Source of the DNA: Romanomermis culicivorax
Taxonomy: Eukaryota; Nematoda; Enoplea; Mermithida; Mermithidae
Assembly (NCBI GenBank): GCA_963922205.1
Contig: CAWUHX010000169.1
Coordinates: 186,001 to 250,000 of the forward strand
Direction: 5' to 3'
DNA: 64,000 nt
In this document: piece by piece, positions 48,181 through 58,725 of the stretch
How positions within the stretch are numbered: position 1 is the stretch's first letter
Layout: every line of letters begins with the position of its first letter
The notes under the pieces: model-generated
The model's database searches: none
The model's input: only the letters and a program-made list of their open reading frames with translations
What the model was told of the DNA's origin: nothing
Made by a program: the position numbers and the translations under genes

Positions 48181-50288
48181 TAAACAGCAAAAAACATTTT
48201 TCTCATATTTACATTTTCAATTTACCTGATTACGAGTTAAATTTTTACAACGACAAGTTTAAAATTTCATATCTTCTTCTTTTTCAGGCCCTTAAATCAA
48301 AAGAAAAATATGGCGAAAAAATACAAGGGCTATATACAACACATTTGGGTACAAGGTTTGATCAAGTTGGAGGGCCTCCTCAATCATCCTCAATTGCAGG
48401 TATGGTGCCTTCCTAAAACAGCAAAGGGCATCCGAGTAACTAACCATTTTCCAGTAAATGAATTTCAGAGAATAACTCGATATCTGAAATTTAAAGGAAA
48501 TATTTAAGATTTTTGATCTCTCATTCGAAGGGCAACCAACAAAAATATACCAATGAAAATTTATTCGGATTTCGATCCGCGTTCATCCTTCCAATATGAA
48601 ATGTAAGGACCCATCCTCTGTTCTCAGATCTTTATTGGTTGAGAATTTATTTAGATTCAAAAACTCATTTAAATGACAGCGTAGTATGTGCAAATCTACA
48701 GCTCCCAAGACGGTTACGCAAATCTGATTAGATTTTTTTCATAATATGTTGGACATTAGTGCCTACAGAAACGAAGAAAAAATTCTGCGGCATCCTAGGG
48801 GAGGTGAACGTGAAGATCTCTGAGTGACTTTTTCAGTTTTTTTCCACCTCTTTATTGACACTTTAAAATTGCGTAAAAAAAGTGAGGTATGAGATTTAAA
48901 AAGTTGTCTCATATCAAATTATAGAATATTGTCTCCTGGGTATAACGAATGTTCTACTACAGGGTTATGCGTTTTTAACTCTTTGTTATTTTGAACCGCG
49001 AGTACATAACATAAAATTCTAAAAAAATTGGAAAATTCAAAGTTTAGGATACTGTAGTTACGCGAATTTGAACTTTCATGCAAAACAAATTCTGGAACGA
49101 TACTCAGCATATAAAACTACACACTATAGCACATTACCATGCATGATCATAAATTTTCATTGTCAAGGTCGAATTACTCAGAAACTGCGTTTTAAATATG
49201 TTGCAAAAATTTTCTCAGTCGAAGAATAATCTTCGAATAATCTTTGTTAATGCAGTATCCATTCCTCAATTAGGCGCATTATCTAGAGGTTTGGCCATCT
49301 AGAGATTCAACCTTCTGTTCCATTGACCTATGATAAGTTGAAAGTTAATTATATCTCGAAATTCACGTATTTTGATTAGTTTTACACACTGAGTATCTTG
49401 GCAACATTCATTTCGGATAAAAGTCATAACTCGCACAGCTACAGTACTCCAAAGTTTAGAATGTTTACATTTTTTGACATTTTTCAGTCCCTGTACACAT
49501 TTCGAAATATCACAGCTCAGTAAAGGCGTTACTCTGTAGCCAAATATTCATTACATGCAGAAATCAATACTCTATATTTAGATATAGAAAGGAATTTTCA
49601 ATCCCGTAGTTTACACTTTTATGCTGTTTCAAAGTGTCAAAAAGTAAGTCGAAATGAAACGAAAAAGTCATTTGGAACCTTACTTGGGCACCTTCCCATT
49701 GAATGCTGCAGAATTGTGTTGGACATTTCAGTAGCCACTAATGCCAAACACATTGACGTGCCGACAGATTTCGTCGAACGTCACGTGATTCACATCACAA
49801 TTTTCTATTATGTTTTTTGTTATGTTTTGTGTTACAGTAATTTACATCAATTTTGCGTTTCGTTTTTATACTTTTTACATGCAATTTATGTGTGTACTTT
49901 TTATGTTTATTTCTGTTGCTTTCGCGCACATTTTATTTCCGTTTCGAATTATTATTTTGTTATACACGTAGACTACGGTATGTGCCCGCTAGTCAAGAAT
50001 TTCCGTTAGAGATAAGCTCTCCGAGCTCATCCCTGTAATTGGAGCACAACATGCACTTCTTATCAGTAAAAACTAGCGACGTTTCGCAACATGAAACGAC
50101 TAGTTGGAAATTCTCACTAATGACGTTCCTATGTTAAGCATGGAGAGTGAAAACTTGCCCCAATGCTTAACGTTGTGAACTGGAAAATGTCTATGTGATC
50201 ATAGGCATCTTCTGCAATGATTTCCGCTGCAGAAGTTAGCTTGGGGGAGTGTTAACTCCGCCCAAGGCATACTGTAGTTTATGGAGCC

Positions 50289-50300
50289 CTTTAAAAGGGC
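50289..50300 (+). promoter_or_regulatory. TATA-like element in element 2 LTR
   Basis: CTTTAAAAGGGC is kept in the relic LTR (around 28070, minus strand) although the surrounding sequence has diverged, which argues for a promoter role. Confidence 0.5.
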
Positions 50301-50428
50301 ATGCTTTGTCTTTTTGTCACTCATTATTGGGCCTAACTGGTTTTTCATGTTCAGCTTTTCATCCGCGTCCGCCTTCGTCGATATTTTATTATATTTTATT
50401 ATTGTCAACTGCTTTTCGCCACACCTCG

Positions 50429-50434
50429 AATAAA
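50429..50434 (+). terminator. Polyadenylation signal in element 2 LTR
   Basis: AATAAA within TCGAATAAATTAGCAT; the relic LTR has CTAATAAATTTGCAT at the equivalent place. Confidence 0.5.
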
Positions 50435-50499
50435 TTAGCATATTCGTACCCCGGCCTACATACAAACATCGCCTACAGTAACCCGACCGTAGGAACCCG

Positions 50500-52555
50500 T
50501 CCCCGTCGCCGCCTATTGTAGAACCCCGTCGCCCCTCCCCGAGGAAACGTCCGTTATCGCCGCCTGCCAATCAGCAGCCGCCAAACCCCACGCCGAATCG
50601 CCCGGATTCCCATTCCCGTACATCGCTGTCTGTAGGACCCTGTTTGACCCTGAACCCGTCACCCAGCGCCGAGTAATTTGAGAAGAGGTGTCATAAGTCT
50701 TCTCAGGGGTTTTTGTTGTTGAGGGTATATTTGTGGGAGTCTCCCCTAAGCTAGTTTTCCCCCGGAAGGACCCTCAATTAAGTAAGCCCTCAGACCCTTA
50801 AGGTCCGGGCCAATAAGGGGATTTAGGTTAACAATCGGGTCCCCTACAGTACGCCATTCTTCGAATGGCACCGTCCCCCATTCCGGTGAATGAGGACTAG
50901 GGATTGGCACCCCGGACCCGGCCGCGTTGTCCATTATTCTACAGCATTAACCCTAGGAGAAGGCTGAGGTACACCATAGGTTTACCTGTGGTAGTACCAG
51001 CTGGGTTGGGTTCCCGAAGTAGAAGAATATAACGGAGCCACCCCATGGGGTCACAGCATGTCACCTATCGTGTCATGGCCATGTTTCCTATGGGATATGG
51101 TACGGGTTTCCCCGTCAATGTGACTGATCACACATCTGTTTAATGTGACATGGCTCCCCACTTCTACTTAATGTGACATGGCGAGGCTGGAAAATCGACC
51201 TTTAAGTCTGACTCCACAGTCCTTGGGAACGAACCTTTTACCCTTTTGAGTGAGATACCTCTTTCAATTCGGTAAATTTTCGATTTGAGTAGGGGAAACC
51301 TCCATCAGATCATGAGAATCGCCACTTGAGTGGGGAAACCTCTCTCAGGTCTGCTGATTCGCATTCCGAGTGGGATCACTGACCCTTAGGATGAAATTTT
51401 TGCCCTCATGTAAGTGGATATGCCCGTAAGAAGGTACACTGTCCCTAAGGTCGGAATAGGCCCTTATGTTCGAGTTTTACGCCAACTCAGATAGCGCTGC
51501 ATTTGAGTACAATTTAATTACTGTAGGTCAGGCCTTACCCCATGTGTGATTAATTTAATGATTCTTGCACGTAAATTAATGCCTTATGAGTATAGTAACT
51601 TCGGTAAGCTTTAATTCATTTCCTGGTGTTGATTTTTCCCCAGATTTAGTCCCCAAGAGTCATAAAATTCACAGAGTTGAGTAAATCGAGTATTCTGCTG
51701 TAAACCTCCTCTGAGCTTTCAGTTTATTTTCTTCTTTCCATTTTTCTCTCAATTTGAGCCCCCATTCACTGCCTGTGATCGGATAGGTTACTGTAGCGCC
51801 GTAGGCCTTTTGGTTACAGTACGACTGCGATTTGCACGTACTCTAACTACAGTATACCTGGGTACGGGTACTTGAGTATCACAGCCCATGAGGTTTTCAT
51901 GGCCCCTGAGCGTTTCAGGATCTCCGATCACGAGGTACAGTACACCTTCCACTCTTGATTCTGGACGTCGAGTGTGGTCGTGGTTTGTTATCTGTGTCCA
52001 GTATGTGTGTCAACACATTCTTTCAAAACTTTTTCTTATCTTCACTGAGCACTTGCCAAGTCGCTCATTTTTTTCCAGCCAAACAAGCCAAAATCTTACT
52101 GTTGACACATATAACACCGTACTTGGCAGATCACATTGCTTATCTTTCAGGTCTCAAATTTTATTTTATTTACTTTACTTTTTATTTCTCTCCGCCTTCT
52201 ATGCGTATCGTGTGACCCAATTATAATAATTTTTCACCCAATAAATTTTCTTATCTCAAAAATCAACTCAAATAAAAACTAATAACCCATTTTTTCCCTT
52301 TCTCCTTTTTTTCTAAACAAACAAATTAAAATTTATCTTTTCCCTACCAAAAACAAACAAAACATTCTCTTTTCCACTTCTATTCAAATTTATCAAAAAC
52401 AAAACTTTCTCTTTATCGGTCACACATGCGTCATAGTTGGCAACCGTTCAGTAGGTCATTTCTATTATTTTTTTCCACTACTGCATGGTCTTATCTTTTA
52501 TTTTTCTTTCTCTTCTTTCTCTAGGTGGTTGCATGTGGTGAGGATCTTATCGATC
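50500..52555 (+). other. Element 2 leader, non-coding
   Basis: There is no ORF with a domain. Conserved blocks shared with the relic end near 51180. At 51280-51400 a short motif (TTGAGTGGGGAAACCTCTC and variants) is repeated about three times. The part at 52240-52440 is A/C-rich. If a gag existed it has been lost from here. Confidence 0.5.
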
Positions 52556-52559
52556 GTGA

Positions 52560-53265
52560 CCACCGACGTCAGCAACAACTACTTCTTGGGTTGTTGCTAG
52601 GAGGTGTTGTGTCTTGCGCGACCCCACCTCTGACGTCCGCAACTACCTCACATGCTGCTGTTGCACTGAGGTGTGACTAGCGGGGTCATGCCTCTGATGT
52701 CAGTAATGGCCGCATAGCATGTGGCCATTAGGGGGTTGATGGTTCTCCGTGTCCTCCCCCTGCGTCTGCAACAGCTGCATCCCTTGCTGTTGCTTTAAGG
52801 GGTGGGTGGCCCTCGGGCTCTACCTCTGACGTCAGCAATGGCAACGTAACAGGTTGTTATTGCGGGATGGTGATCGTATGGCACTGTCTTTCTGACGTCT
52901 GCAACAGCAGAGGCTCGTGTTGTTGCACTAGGATTGGTCGGCTATTCCGACTTCAGTCCTTGACGTCAGCAATAACAGTGCATCGTATTGTTGTTTGGAG
53001 ATGTGAGGCCTTACAAACCGCACATCTGGCGTCTGCAACAACTGCATCTCATATCATTGTCGTAGGATAACTGAGACTCAGCTATTACCTTTTGACGTCA
53101 GCAACGGTGATGCTCCGTGTTGTCGTAGCAAGGTTGCTGGCCTAGGGCCCTATTTACTGATGTCCACAATGATAAATCTCTATTCCAGTATCCGAACTAA
53201 GACTTTACAGTCTTATTCTGGCGTCAGCAACGGCGATGCCCCGTATTGCCGTAAGGAGTTCGTAG
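52560..53265 (+). repeat. Tandem array of about eleven 66-bp hairpin units in the element 2 leader
   Basis: Units start at about 52564, 52631, 52695, 52761, 52827, 52893, 52961, 53028, 53093, 53157 and 53219. Each begins with a TGACGTCAG- or TGACGTCTG-like word and continues into a stem-loop. Stem sequences differ but stay paired: GCAACAAC/GTTGTTGC, TAATGGCC/GGCCATTA, GCAACAGC/GCTGTTGC, ACGGCGAT/ATTGCCGT. Spacers between units often fold too (AGATGTG/CACATCT; GGTCGG/CCGAC). This is compensatory change in an RNA or DNA structure. Confidence 0.8.
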
Positions 53266-53472
53266 CCGTAGGCCCTTACTTCTTGGCGTACATATTGCAA
53301 TATGAGATTATGGCACTTACATCCCAGTCACCTGAGGTCAGCACCGAGTGTGTGGTGGTGTATATCACATCTTTTGACATCAGCACCGGGTTACTGTGGG
53401 TTTCCAAGATGCCGCTTGAGTCCTAAGTGATGATTGTAGAATTACTTTCTCACCTACGGCTCTTGTTTAGGG

Positions 53473-54168
53473 TTGTGTCTGTGTGTTACTGGTGCCTGGG
53501 AAACATCGGTCAACATGCTCACGCAACCTGATATGCACTCGGTCCGTGATACTGATCAAGTTGTCCGCAAGGGTAGCGGCACTGATGGATCAGCACGTGA
53601 CTACTCTTCTAAGCTTCGCACAAAGGTGTTTGGTTTACAAAAGCTCATGGAAATACGTCCTGGCTTTTATAGCACTAACCAAACACTGGAGGTGATGTAC
53701 TCATGGTGCTGCAATGATGTCTGCAAGACAGTGACTAACCTCTTCATCGAGGAGGGACAGGTCGCTTCGTGGGATGGCACTACAGCTCTAAGTACCTTAG
53801 GAGATGTAGGTGGATGCAGTCCCACTGCAGGTCAATGCACTACTCTTGACAGGGTAATTGTTTGGCCTGCTACAAACTTTACAGCACAGTGTCATCATCG
53901 CCCACAGGGTAATTACACTGCATCTGTATCAGGGAACTACATCATCATCGATGATTTGCAGGTTGCCCTGAAGATCCCGGGAAACTCTCGTATGTTTCGG
54001 CTGTGTCCTGACCTCCGGTTGAATACAGTAAGAACGGATCAGGGTCTTCTTCTACGCATCCACGGAAGATTTAATTTGACCCACAGGTTGTTCGGATTGG
54101 CAAAGGATTCTGTCCCTGACCCCCTCAATGCCAAACTGAACTACCTGGCTCAGCAGATCAAGGAATAG
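53473..54168 (+). CDS. Element 2 envelope-like glycoprotein, N-terminal part
   Basis: Open frame of 231 codons starting in the track at TTG, with in-frame open sequence back to 53440; a GTTTAG acceptor at 53470 suggests splicing onto a leader exon. First ATG at 53515. The protein has many cysteines and several N-glycosylation sites (NQT, NFT, NYT, NLT), fitting an ectodomain. No signal peptide is seen, so it may lie on another exon. It ends at TAG (54166); the next ORF continues in the same frame 21 bases on, so the stop is probably a mutation or a readthrough site. The family is not certain. Confidence 0.6.
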   Translation: MCLCVTGAWETSVNMLTQPDMHSVRDTDQVVRKGSGTDGSARDYSSKLRTKVFGLQKLMEIRPGFYSTNQTLEVMYSWCCNDVCKTVTNLFIEEGQVASWDGTTALSTLGDVGGCSPTAGQCTTLDRVIVWPATNFTAQCHHRPQGNYTASVSGNYIIIDDLQVALKIPGNSRMFRLCPDLRLNTVRTDQGLLLRIHGRFNLTHRLFGLAKDSVPDPLNAKLNYLAQQIKE

Positions 54169-54189
54169 GAAATTAACAATTTTCGATTC

Positions 54190-55410
54190 ATGTGGCTTGA
54201 ATTGTGCTCTCACGCTCAATGCTACCTTGATCTGACTTGGCAGTTGCTTCGTTTTGACCCTACACTCGGAGCCCGGGCATTCCTTCAAAGGAATGATCTG
54301 ACGGCGGAATTTAGGGGTGAAGCACTGAGGATATGGCCGTGTCGAAAGGTCAACGCCACTTATGTCTACTATTTGTACCGAGTGGGGGACACCTGTTACA
54401 AGTATCTACCCGTACAGGTTGGCGGTACCTTTTATTTTGCCACCCCCGGTGGCCCGGATCTCACTAAATTCAGTCGGAAGGTGCCGTGTGACCACCACTT
54501 CACAGGGATTTTCCGAAATCGCTCTGGCTGGTTTACTGAGTCTGGCACGGTCCATGTGAGCCACATTCCGCTTGAGCTGTTCTGGAAACAGCGCTTCAAC
54601 GTCACTCACTTTGACGCTCCTGCGCTCTTCCATGATCAGTTGGCAATGACCGCTTCAAGTTTTGCTTTCTTTAAACAGTACATTTACAAGACTGAGCAGA
54701 TTGAAGCGGTCTTAAACCGGTTGGTAAACTTTACCGCTGGTCTATCCCTCCAACCCGATACTATCTATCAAGCGGTTGCAGGGGTGGGAACTGACATCAA
54801 ATCCTCACTGGAAGGTGTTGGTCTGGCAGCAAACCATGTGATTACTGGCCAACAGCACAACCTCATGCAGGGCCTACAGTCTCTCTTGAGTGGACCAGTG
54901 CAGTTGATCTTTAACACACTCATTGCCCTGGCAGTATTGGCCGGTACAGGATTTCTCATCTACATTGGGATCTCCTACTACCTCAGCTATTGCCTGCGGA
55001 AAAGACAGGTTTGGTTTGTTAGCCAATACTCTCCGTTGAACCTCCTCCGGAAAGTTCAACGTTGGGTAGGTTTTCATTACGTACAGAACGATGTGCCAAC
55101 TCAGTTAGACAGGATCACTCCGTGTTTTGTCGTACTAGTTGACCACAAGGAAACCCCTGCTTTCCTTGATACTGGTTGCCCACGGACTATCATTAGTCAA
55201 CGCCTTCACAAAGCGCTGATCAAAGAGAGTCCGAAGGCGGCGATGGCCTTCCAGCAACATCACGACTTTAACCCATTGATGAGTATCAATGGTAAAGCTG
55301 TCCATACCCTCCTTTCAGGACCGTACGAGATCATGTTGCCTGGAACCCGTCAGCCACATACAAGGGTGAATATACATCTCCATGTGTGTAAGACTACGTC
55401 TCCTTTCTGA
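54190..55410 (+). CDS. Element 2 envelope-like C-terminal part fused to aspartic protease
   Basis: 406 codons from ATG. Residues 1-235 continue the ectodomain with paired cysteines and glycosylation sites (NAT, NRS, NVT, NFT), and a heptad-like segment at about 185-235. A membrane span lies at about 237-267 (LIALAVLAGTGFLIYIGIS), followed by basic YCLRKRQ. After only about 45 residues comes a retropepsin with FLDTGCPRTIIS (D327). The frame ends at TGA (55408), and the same frame continues with the protease's second hydrophobic strand (LILGLDFLEQF), so the stop cuts the protease. Arrangement seen: membrane glycoprotein joined in frame to Pol on its cytosolic side. The envelope family is not established; I do not name it. 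Confidence 0.7.
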   Translation: MWLELCSHAQCYLDLTWQLLRFDPTLGARAFLQRNDLTAEFRGEALRIWPCRKVNATYVYYLYRVGDTCYKYLPVQVGGTFYFATPGGPDLTKFSRKVPCDHHFTGIFRNRSGWFTESGTVHVSHIPLELFWKQRFNVTHFDAPALFHDQLAMTASSFAFFKQYIYKTEQIEAVLNRLVNFTAGLSLQPDTIYQAVAGVGTDIKSSLEGVGLAANHVITGQQHNLMQGLQSLLSGPVQLIFNTLIALAVLAGTGFLIYIGISYYLSYCLRKRQVWFVSQYSPLNLLRKVQRWVGFHYVQNDVPTQLDRITPCFVVLVDHKETPAFLDTGCPRTIISQRLHKALIKESPKAAMAFQQHHDFNPLMSINGKAVHTLLSGPYEIMLPGTRQPHTRVNIHLHVCKTTSPF

Positions 55411-55434
55411 GCACCGGTCGATCTGATTCTTGGA

Positions 55435-58400
55435 TTGGACTTCCTCGAACAATTCCAGAACATCACGTTTGACTACCAAAAGCATGTCTGTCAATTGAAT
55501 GCGGTAGAATTACCCCTTCTCTTGACCACGGCTGAGATTGATCAGATCAATCCCTGGTGGGAGAACACATGTTCACTATCAAGGGCCTCGTATCGGTCCG
55601 GGTCCCGATCAAGATCAAGGACTTTGTCCATTTCTCCACCACCCTTGCGAGCCTCCTCAGTTGCCTCATCACGTGGGTCGACAAGAGGAAGCCGGACTTC
55701 TTCTAGACAGGCTAGTGGTCATTGTATGGCCTGGTCAGGATCAAACTGTCCTAGGCCACCGCCTGGGAATTCTCCAGTTACACTAGAGAAAGGCCGGTTT
55801 CGCGAGCCTAGTGATTCTGGTGCACCTGCATCCCCTGTACTAGAGGTGCCACCACTGTCTGATGCTGAGGTTGAATCACTAGGAGCTACTCAGAGCTCCG
55901 GAGAAAGATCAGATCATGTACTCACTGTTCAGGTCAATCCTACTCCTACGACCAATCCAGAAACCTCGGTTGGTTATGCTCTGGTAGGACTACTCCGATG
56001 CACTGGTTTGCCAATACCAAGGCGAACCAATGCGCCAGAGTCGAGCTTTGATGACTCTGTGCCTGACCCAGGTCATGTAGTATCAGCTTTCTACCCCACT
56101 GCAATGAGGACCCCTCATATCAAAGTTCTACTGAACAATTGGGTAGAGGCCAAAGCTCTAAATGATACTGTAGCAGTTTTCTCGCTCCTGGATCACAAGT
56201 TGGCGGTTCAGTTACCCAACTTGGTCCTCACAGAAACTAGGGCTCGCCCCATAGCAGCCAATGGGTCTCCGATTCTACTGCTAGGCGCTGCCTATGTTAC
56301 GGTGACAGTGGCTGATGTTTCTGAACGGATTCAGGTCCAAATTCAGGAAAATTGTTCGGCTGAAATAGTCTTGGGGACGAACTTCCTCGGACGATTCAAT
56401 TGTGTCAGTTTGAACTGGGAGAAATCCTTTCTTCAGTTCAAGGAACTTCGAGTTCCATGTGAAGGCCTCATTCGCAATCCACCTTCTGCTCGTGGGGCAC
56501 TACCCTTGCAGGAGTTGATTGTCCTTGAGCCTCGCTCGCTAACGCAATTCACTGCACCTGTACCTTCAATGTATGCAACTGTGCCCGAGGTGGCTTTCTT
56601 TCCTAAGCCTCTTTTGGGTCAGCAACGCAATGTATACTTTGCTGGTACTGTGAGCACTGTGACCAATGGTCGCATACCCCTACAGGTAGTTAACCCAAGT
56701 ACACACTCAGTGGTTCTCTATCCACACACGACCATCGGTCATGTGCAGATGCATATTGATTCCTCACAGGGGTCAGCAGTCAAGTCCGATACCGTTCTTG
56801 ACCGTAAGTGGGTTGAAGCCAATGCTGTGATATCCTCAGATATCTCCTCACAGGATAAAGCAGCGTTGCTCGACCTGCTGGTCGCATTTACTGACCTCTA
56901 CGCTATTGATGAGAAGGACACAGGTTCCACTGACCTCTTGCACCATGAGATCAGCACGGGTGATGCTCGCCCAGTCCGCTGTTTCCCTTACCGCACCGCG
57001 CCCAAGGAAAAGGATCTCATCATACAAGAAGTCAAAGCGCTCCAGGAAAAAGGCATTATTCGCCCTAGTACCTCACCCTGGGCTACTAACACCGTCCTTG
57101 ATTTTTGTGGTCTTAACGAGGTTACGAAGAAGGATGTTTATCCTCTCCCACGGATTGATGATATCCTGGACACACTCAAGGGTATGAAATACTTTACTAC
57201 CCTTGATCAGGCTAATGCCTACTGGTCTATACCTATTGCCGAGGCAGACAAAGAGAAAACGGCGTTTAATACGCCTATTGGACTTTACAAGTTCAACTAT
57301 CTGCCTTTTGGTCTTTGCAATGCCCCAGGGACGTTTCAATGCCTCATGGATCTGCTTCTTACAGGATTGCAGTGGCGCACTGCACTGACCTATCTCGATG
57401 ACATCTTGGTGTTCGGGAACTCTCACACGCAGATGCTTGAGCCCCTGATGGATGTGTTTACGCATCTCCGTCAGGGTGGAATGAAGCTCAGACTGAGCAA
57501 GTGCAAGTTTTCGCACTCTGAGGTAGAATATCTCGGGTACCGCATCTCACAGAAGGGTTTCGAGCCGGATAAAGTCAAATTGGCCGCCGTCCAGGATTTA
57601 CCCATTCCACAAAACGCTAAAGACATCAAGTCTTTTCTTGGCCTTCTGTCTTACTATAGGCGTTTCATCCCTGGTTGGGCTCGGCTCAGTGAGCCGCTGA
57701 CCAAGCTCTTACGGAAGGAAGTTACCTTCCAGTGGTCAAAGCCTCAGCAAGCGGTGTTCAACGAACTCCGAAGGCTGTTGCTGAACCCTCCTGTCCTACG
57801 CCATCTGGACTTTACGAAATCCTTCATACTTCAAACTGATGCAAGTATTTCAGGGATAGGAGCGGTTCTAAGCCAGTTAGACGAAAATGAATACGACCAT
57901 CCTGTTGCGTATGCCAGTAGAGGGTTAACAGCAGCCCAGAAGAACTACACTATTATGGAGTTAGAGACTCTCGCTGTTGTCCATTTCGTTAAGCACTTTC
58001 CGCCTTACCTCTTTCAACATGAGGTGGTCGTCCAGACCGACCACACTGCTGTTAAGGCAGTGTTAGAGAAACTGAACCCTTCGTCCCGGATAGCTCGGTG
58101 GGGCCTCGCGCTAGCTGAATCCAAACTGACTATTCGGCCGCGAAAAGGTCGGTCTAATGGTAATGCTGACGCATTATCACGCCTTCCCGATCCTAATTCT
58201 CTTGCTGGGGAGAGTATTGACGATATTCCCCTATACAGACCCGAGGGAGAAGTTATGATGATATCCGATGGTGCGCAGCACCTGGCAAATTCATCCCATA
58301 GGACCACCAATGGTGTGCAGCACCTGGCCAGGTCTGAGTCTTATGCAGAGATATCACAGGATGCGCAGCACCATGACCTTCTCGCAACTCAATTTGAGGA

Positions 58401-58725
58401 TCAGGAACTAGCCTCCATTCTTAGGTCACTAAAACCCTACGGAAATCAGAATGATGTTAATGGCTACCACCTGTTGGATAACATCCTTCTGAAGCAGACA
58501 GGCGAGTCCAACAAGATTGTTGTCCCTCGATCCATGGTTACTACCATTATTGAAGCTCACCACAATGACATTCTTGCTGGTCACTTTGGTGCGAAACGTA
58601 CCGCAAGGCTTATAGCCCGCAGGTACCACTGGTCTTCCCTCAGTGCGGACGTCAAGTCCTTTTGTCAGCGGTGTGACCTTTGCCAACGGAATAAACCCGC
58701 AAGACAAAGACCCGTGCAACTCTGA
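55435..58725 (+). CDS. Element 2 Pol: protease end, second protease-like domain, RT, RNase H, integrase zinc finger
   Basis: 1096 codons. Residues 1-35 finish the first protease. Residues 50-110 are an R/S/P-rich linker. Residues 225-335 look like a second retropepsin fold (HIKVLLNNW, LNDTVAVFSLL, EIVLGTNFLGRF) in which DTG has become DTV (244-246), so it is probably inactive. RT covers about 535-720, with LTYLDDILVF (651-660), but between STSPWA and FCGLNEVT about 12 residues including the usual KKDG and Arg are missing. RNase H is about 795-880 (QTDAS, MELET, QTDHT). Residues 945-980 hold three AQHL-type repeats. The HHCC finger lies at 1042-1083. The frame stops at TGA where a one-base shift starts the integrase core. 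Confidence 0.88.
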   Translation: MDFLEQFQNITFDYQKHVCQLNAVELPLLLTTAEIDQINPWWENTCSLSRASYRSGSRSRSRTLSISPPPLRASSVASSRGSTRGSRTSSRQASGHCMAWSGSNCPRPPPGNSPVTLEKGRFREPSDSGAPASPVLEVPPLSDAEVESLGATQSSGERSDHVLTVQVNPTPTTNPETSVGYALVGLLRCTGLPIPRRTNAPESSFDDSVPDPGHVVSAFYPTAMRTPHIKVLLNNWVEAKALNDTVAVFSLLDHKLAVQLPNLVLTETRARPIAANGSPILLLGAAYVTVTVADVSERIQVQIQENCSAEIVLGTNFLGRFNCVSLNWEKSFLQFKELRVPCEGLIRNPPSARGALPLQELIVLEPRSLTQFTAPVPSMYATVPEVAFFPKPLLGQQRNVYFAGTVSTVTNGRIPLQVVNPSTHSVVLYPHTTIGHVQMHIDSSQGSAVKSDTVLDRKWVEANAVISSDISSQDKAALLDLLVAFTDLYAIDEKDTGSTDLLHHEISTGDARPVRCFPYRTAPKEKDLIIQEVKALQEKGIIRPSTSPWATNTVLDFCGLNEVTKKDVYPLPRIDDILDTLKGMKYFTTLDQANAYWSIPIAEADKEKTAFNTPIGLYKFNYLPFGLCNAPGTFQCLMDLLLTGLQWRTALTYLDDILVFGNSHTQMLEPLMDVFTHLRQGGMKLRLSKCKFSHSEVEYLGYRISQKGFEPDKVKLAAVQDLPIPQNAKDIKSFLGLLSYYRRFIPGWARLSEPLTKLLRKEVTFQWSKPQQAVFNELRRLLLNPPVLRHLDFTKSFILQTDASISGIGAVLSQLDENEYDHPVAYASRGLTAAQKNYTIMELETLAVVHFVKHFPPYLFQHEVVVQTDHTAVKAVLEKLNPSSRIARWGLALAESKLTIRPRKGRSNGNADALSRLPDPNSLAGESIDDIPLYRPEGEVMMISDGAQHLANSSHRTTNGVQHLARSESYAEISQDAQHHDLLATQFEDQELASILRSLKPYGNQNDVNGYHLLDNILLKQTGESNKIVVPRSMVTTIIEAHHNDILAGHFGAKRTARLIARRYHWSSLSADVKSFCQRCDLCQRNKPARQRPVQL

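Larger units (their letters stand above)
47112..48406. repeat. Old hAT MITE relative split by an LTR fragment
   Basis: The left part (47112-47285, GACCAGTTGGGGG, then GTCGAAAAAAGCC and AAAATTTTCCCAAAAAAG) and the right end (about 48354-48406, CAAGTTGGAGGG and GCAGGTATGG) match the two halves of the hAT MITEs at 3498 and 10193. The insert between them is the LTR fragment below. Confidence 0.55.
49720..50500 (+). repeat. Element 2, 5' LTR (limits approximate)
   Basis: Homologous to the relic at 27793-28640. It holds a TATA-like TTTAAAAG (50290-50297) inside the palindrome CCCTTTAAAAGGG, and AATAAA at 50429-50434, about 130 bases downstream, as expected for U3-R boundaries. The exact ends and the primer binding site were not found. 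Confidence 0.65.

Noticed and set aside
49700-50600. Exact LTR ends and primer binding site of element 2
   Set aside because: No TG...CA pair with a duplication could be fixed, because the 3' LTR is cut by element 3.
53473-55000. Naming the element 2 glycoprotein as a specific viral envelope family
   Set aside because: Cysteines, glycan sites and one membrane span are visible, but no family-specific motif could be confirmed without a profile search.
54166-55410. Programmed readthrough at the TAG and TGA codons
   Set aside because: The following bases (GAA and GCA) are not a known readthrough context, and the copy carries other disabling lesions, so mutation is simpler.
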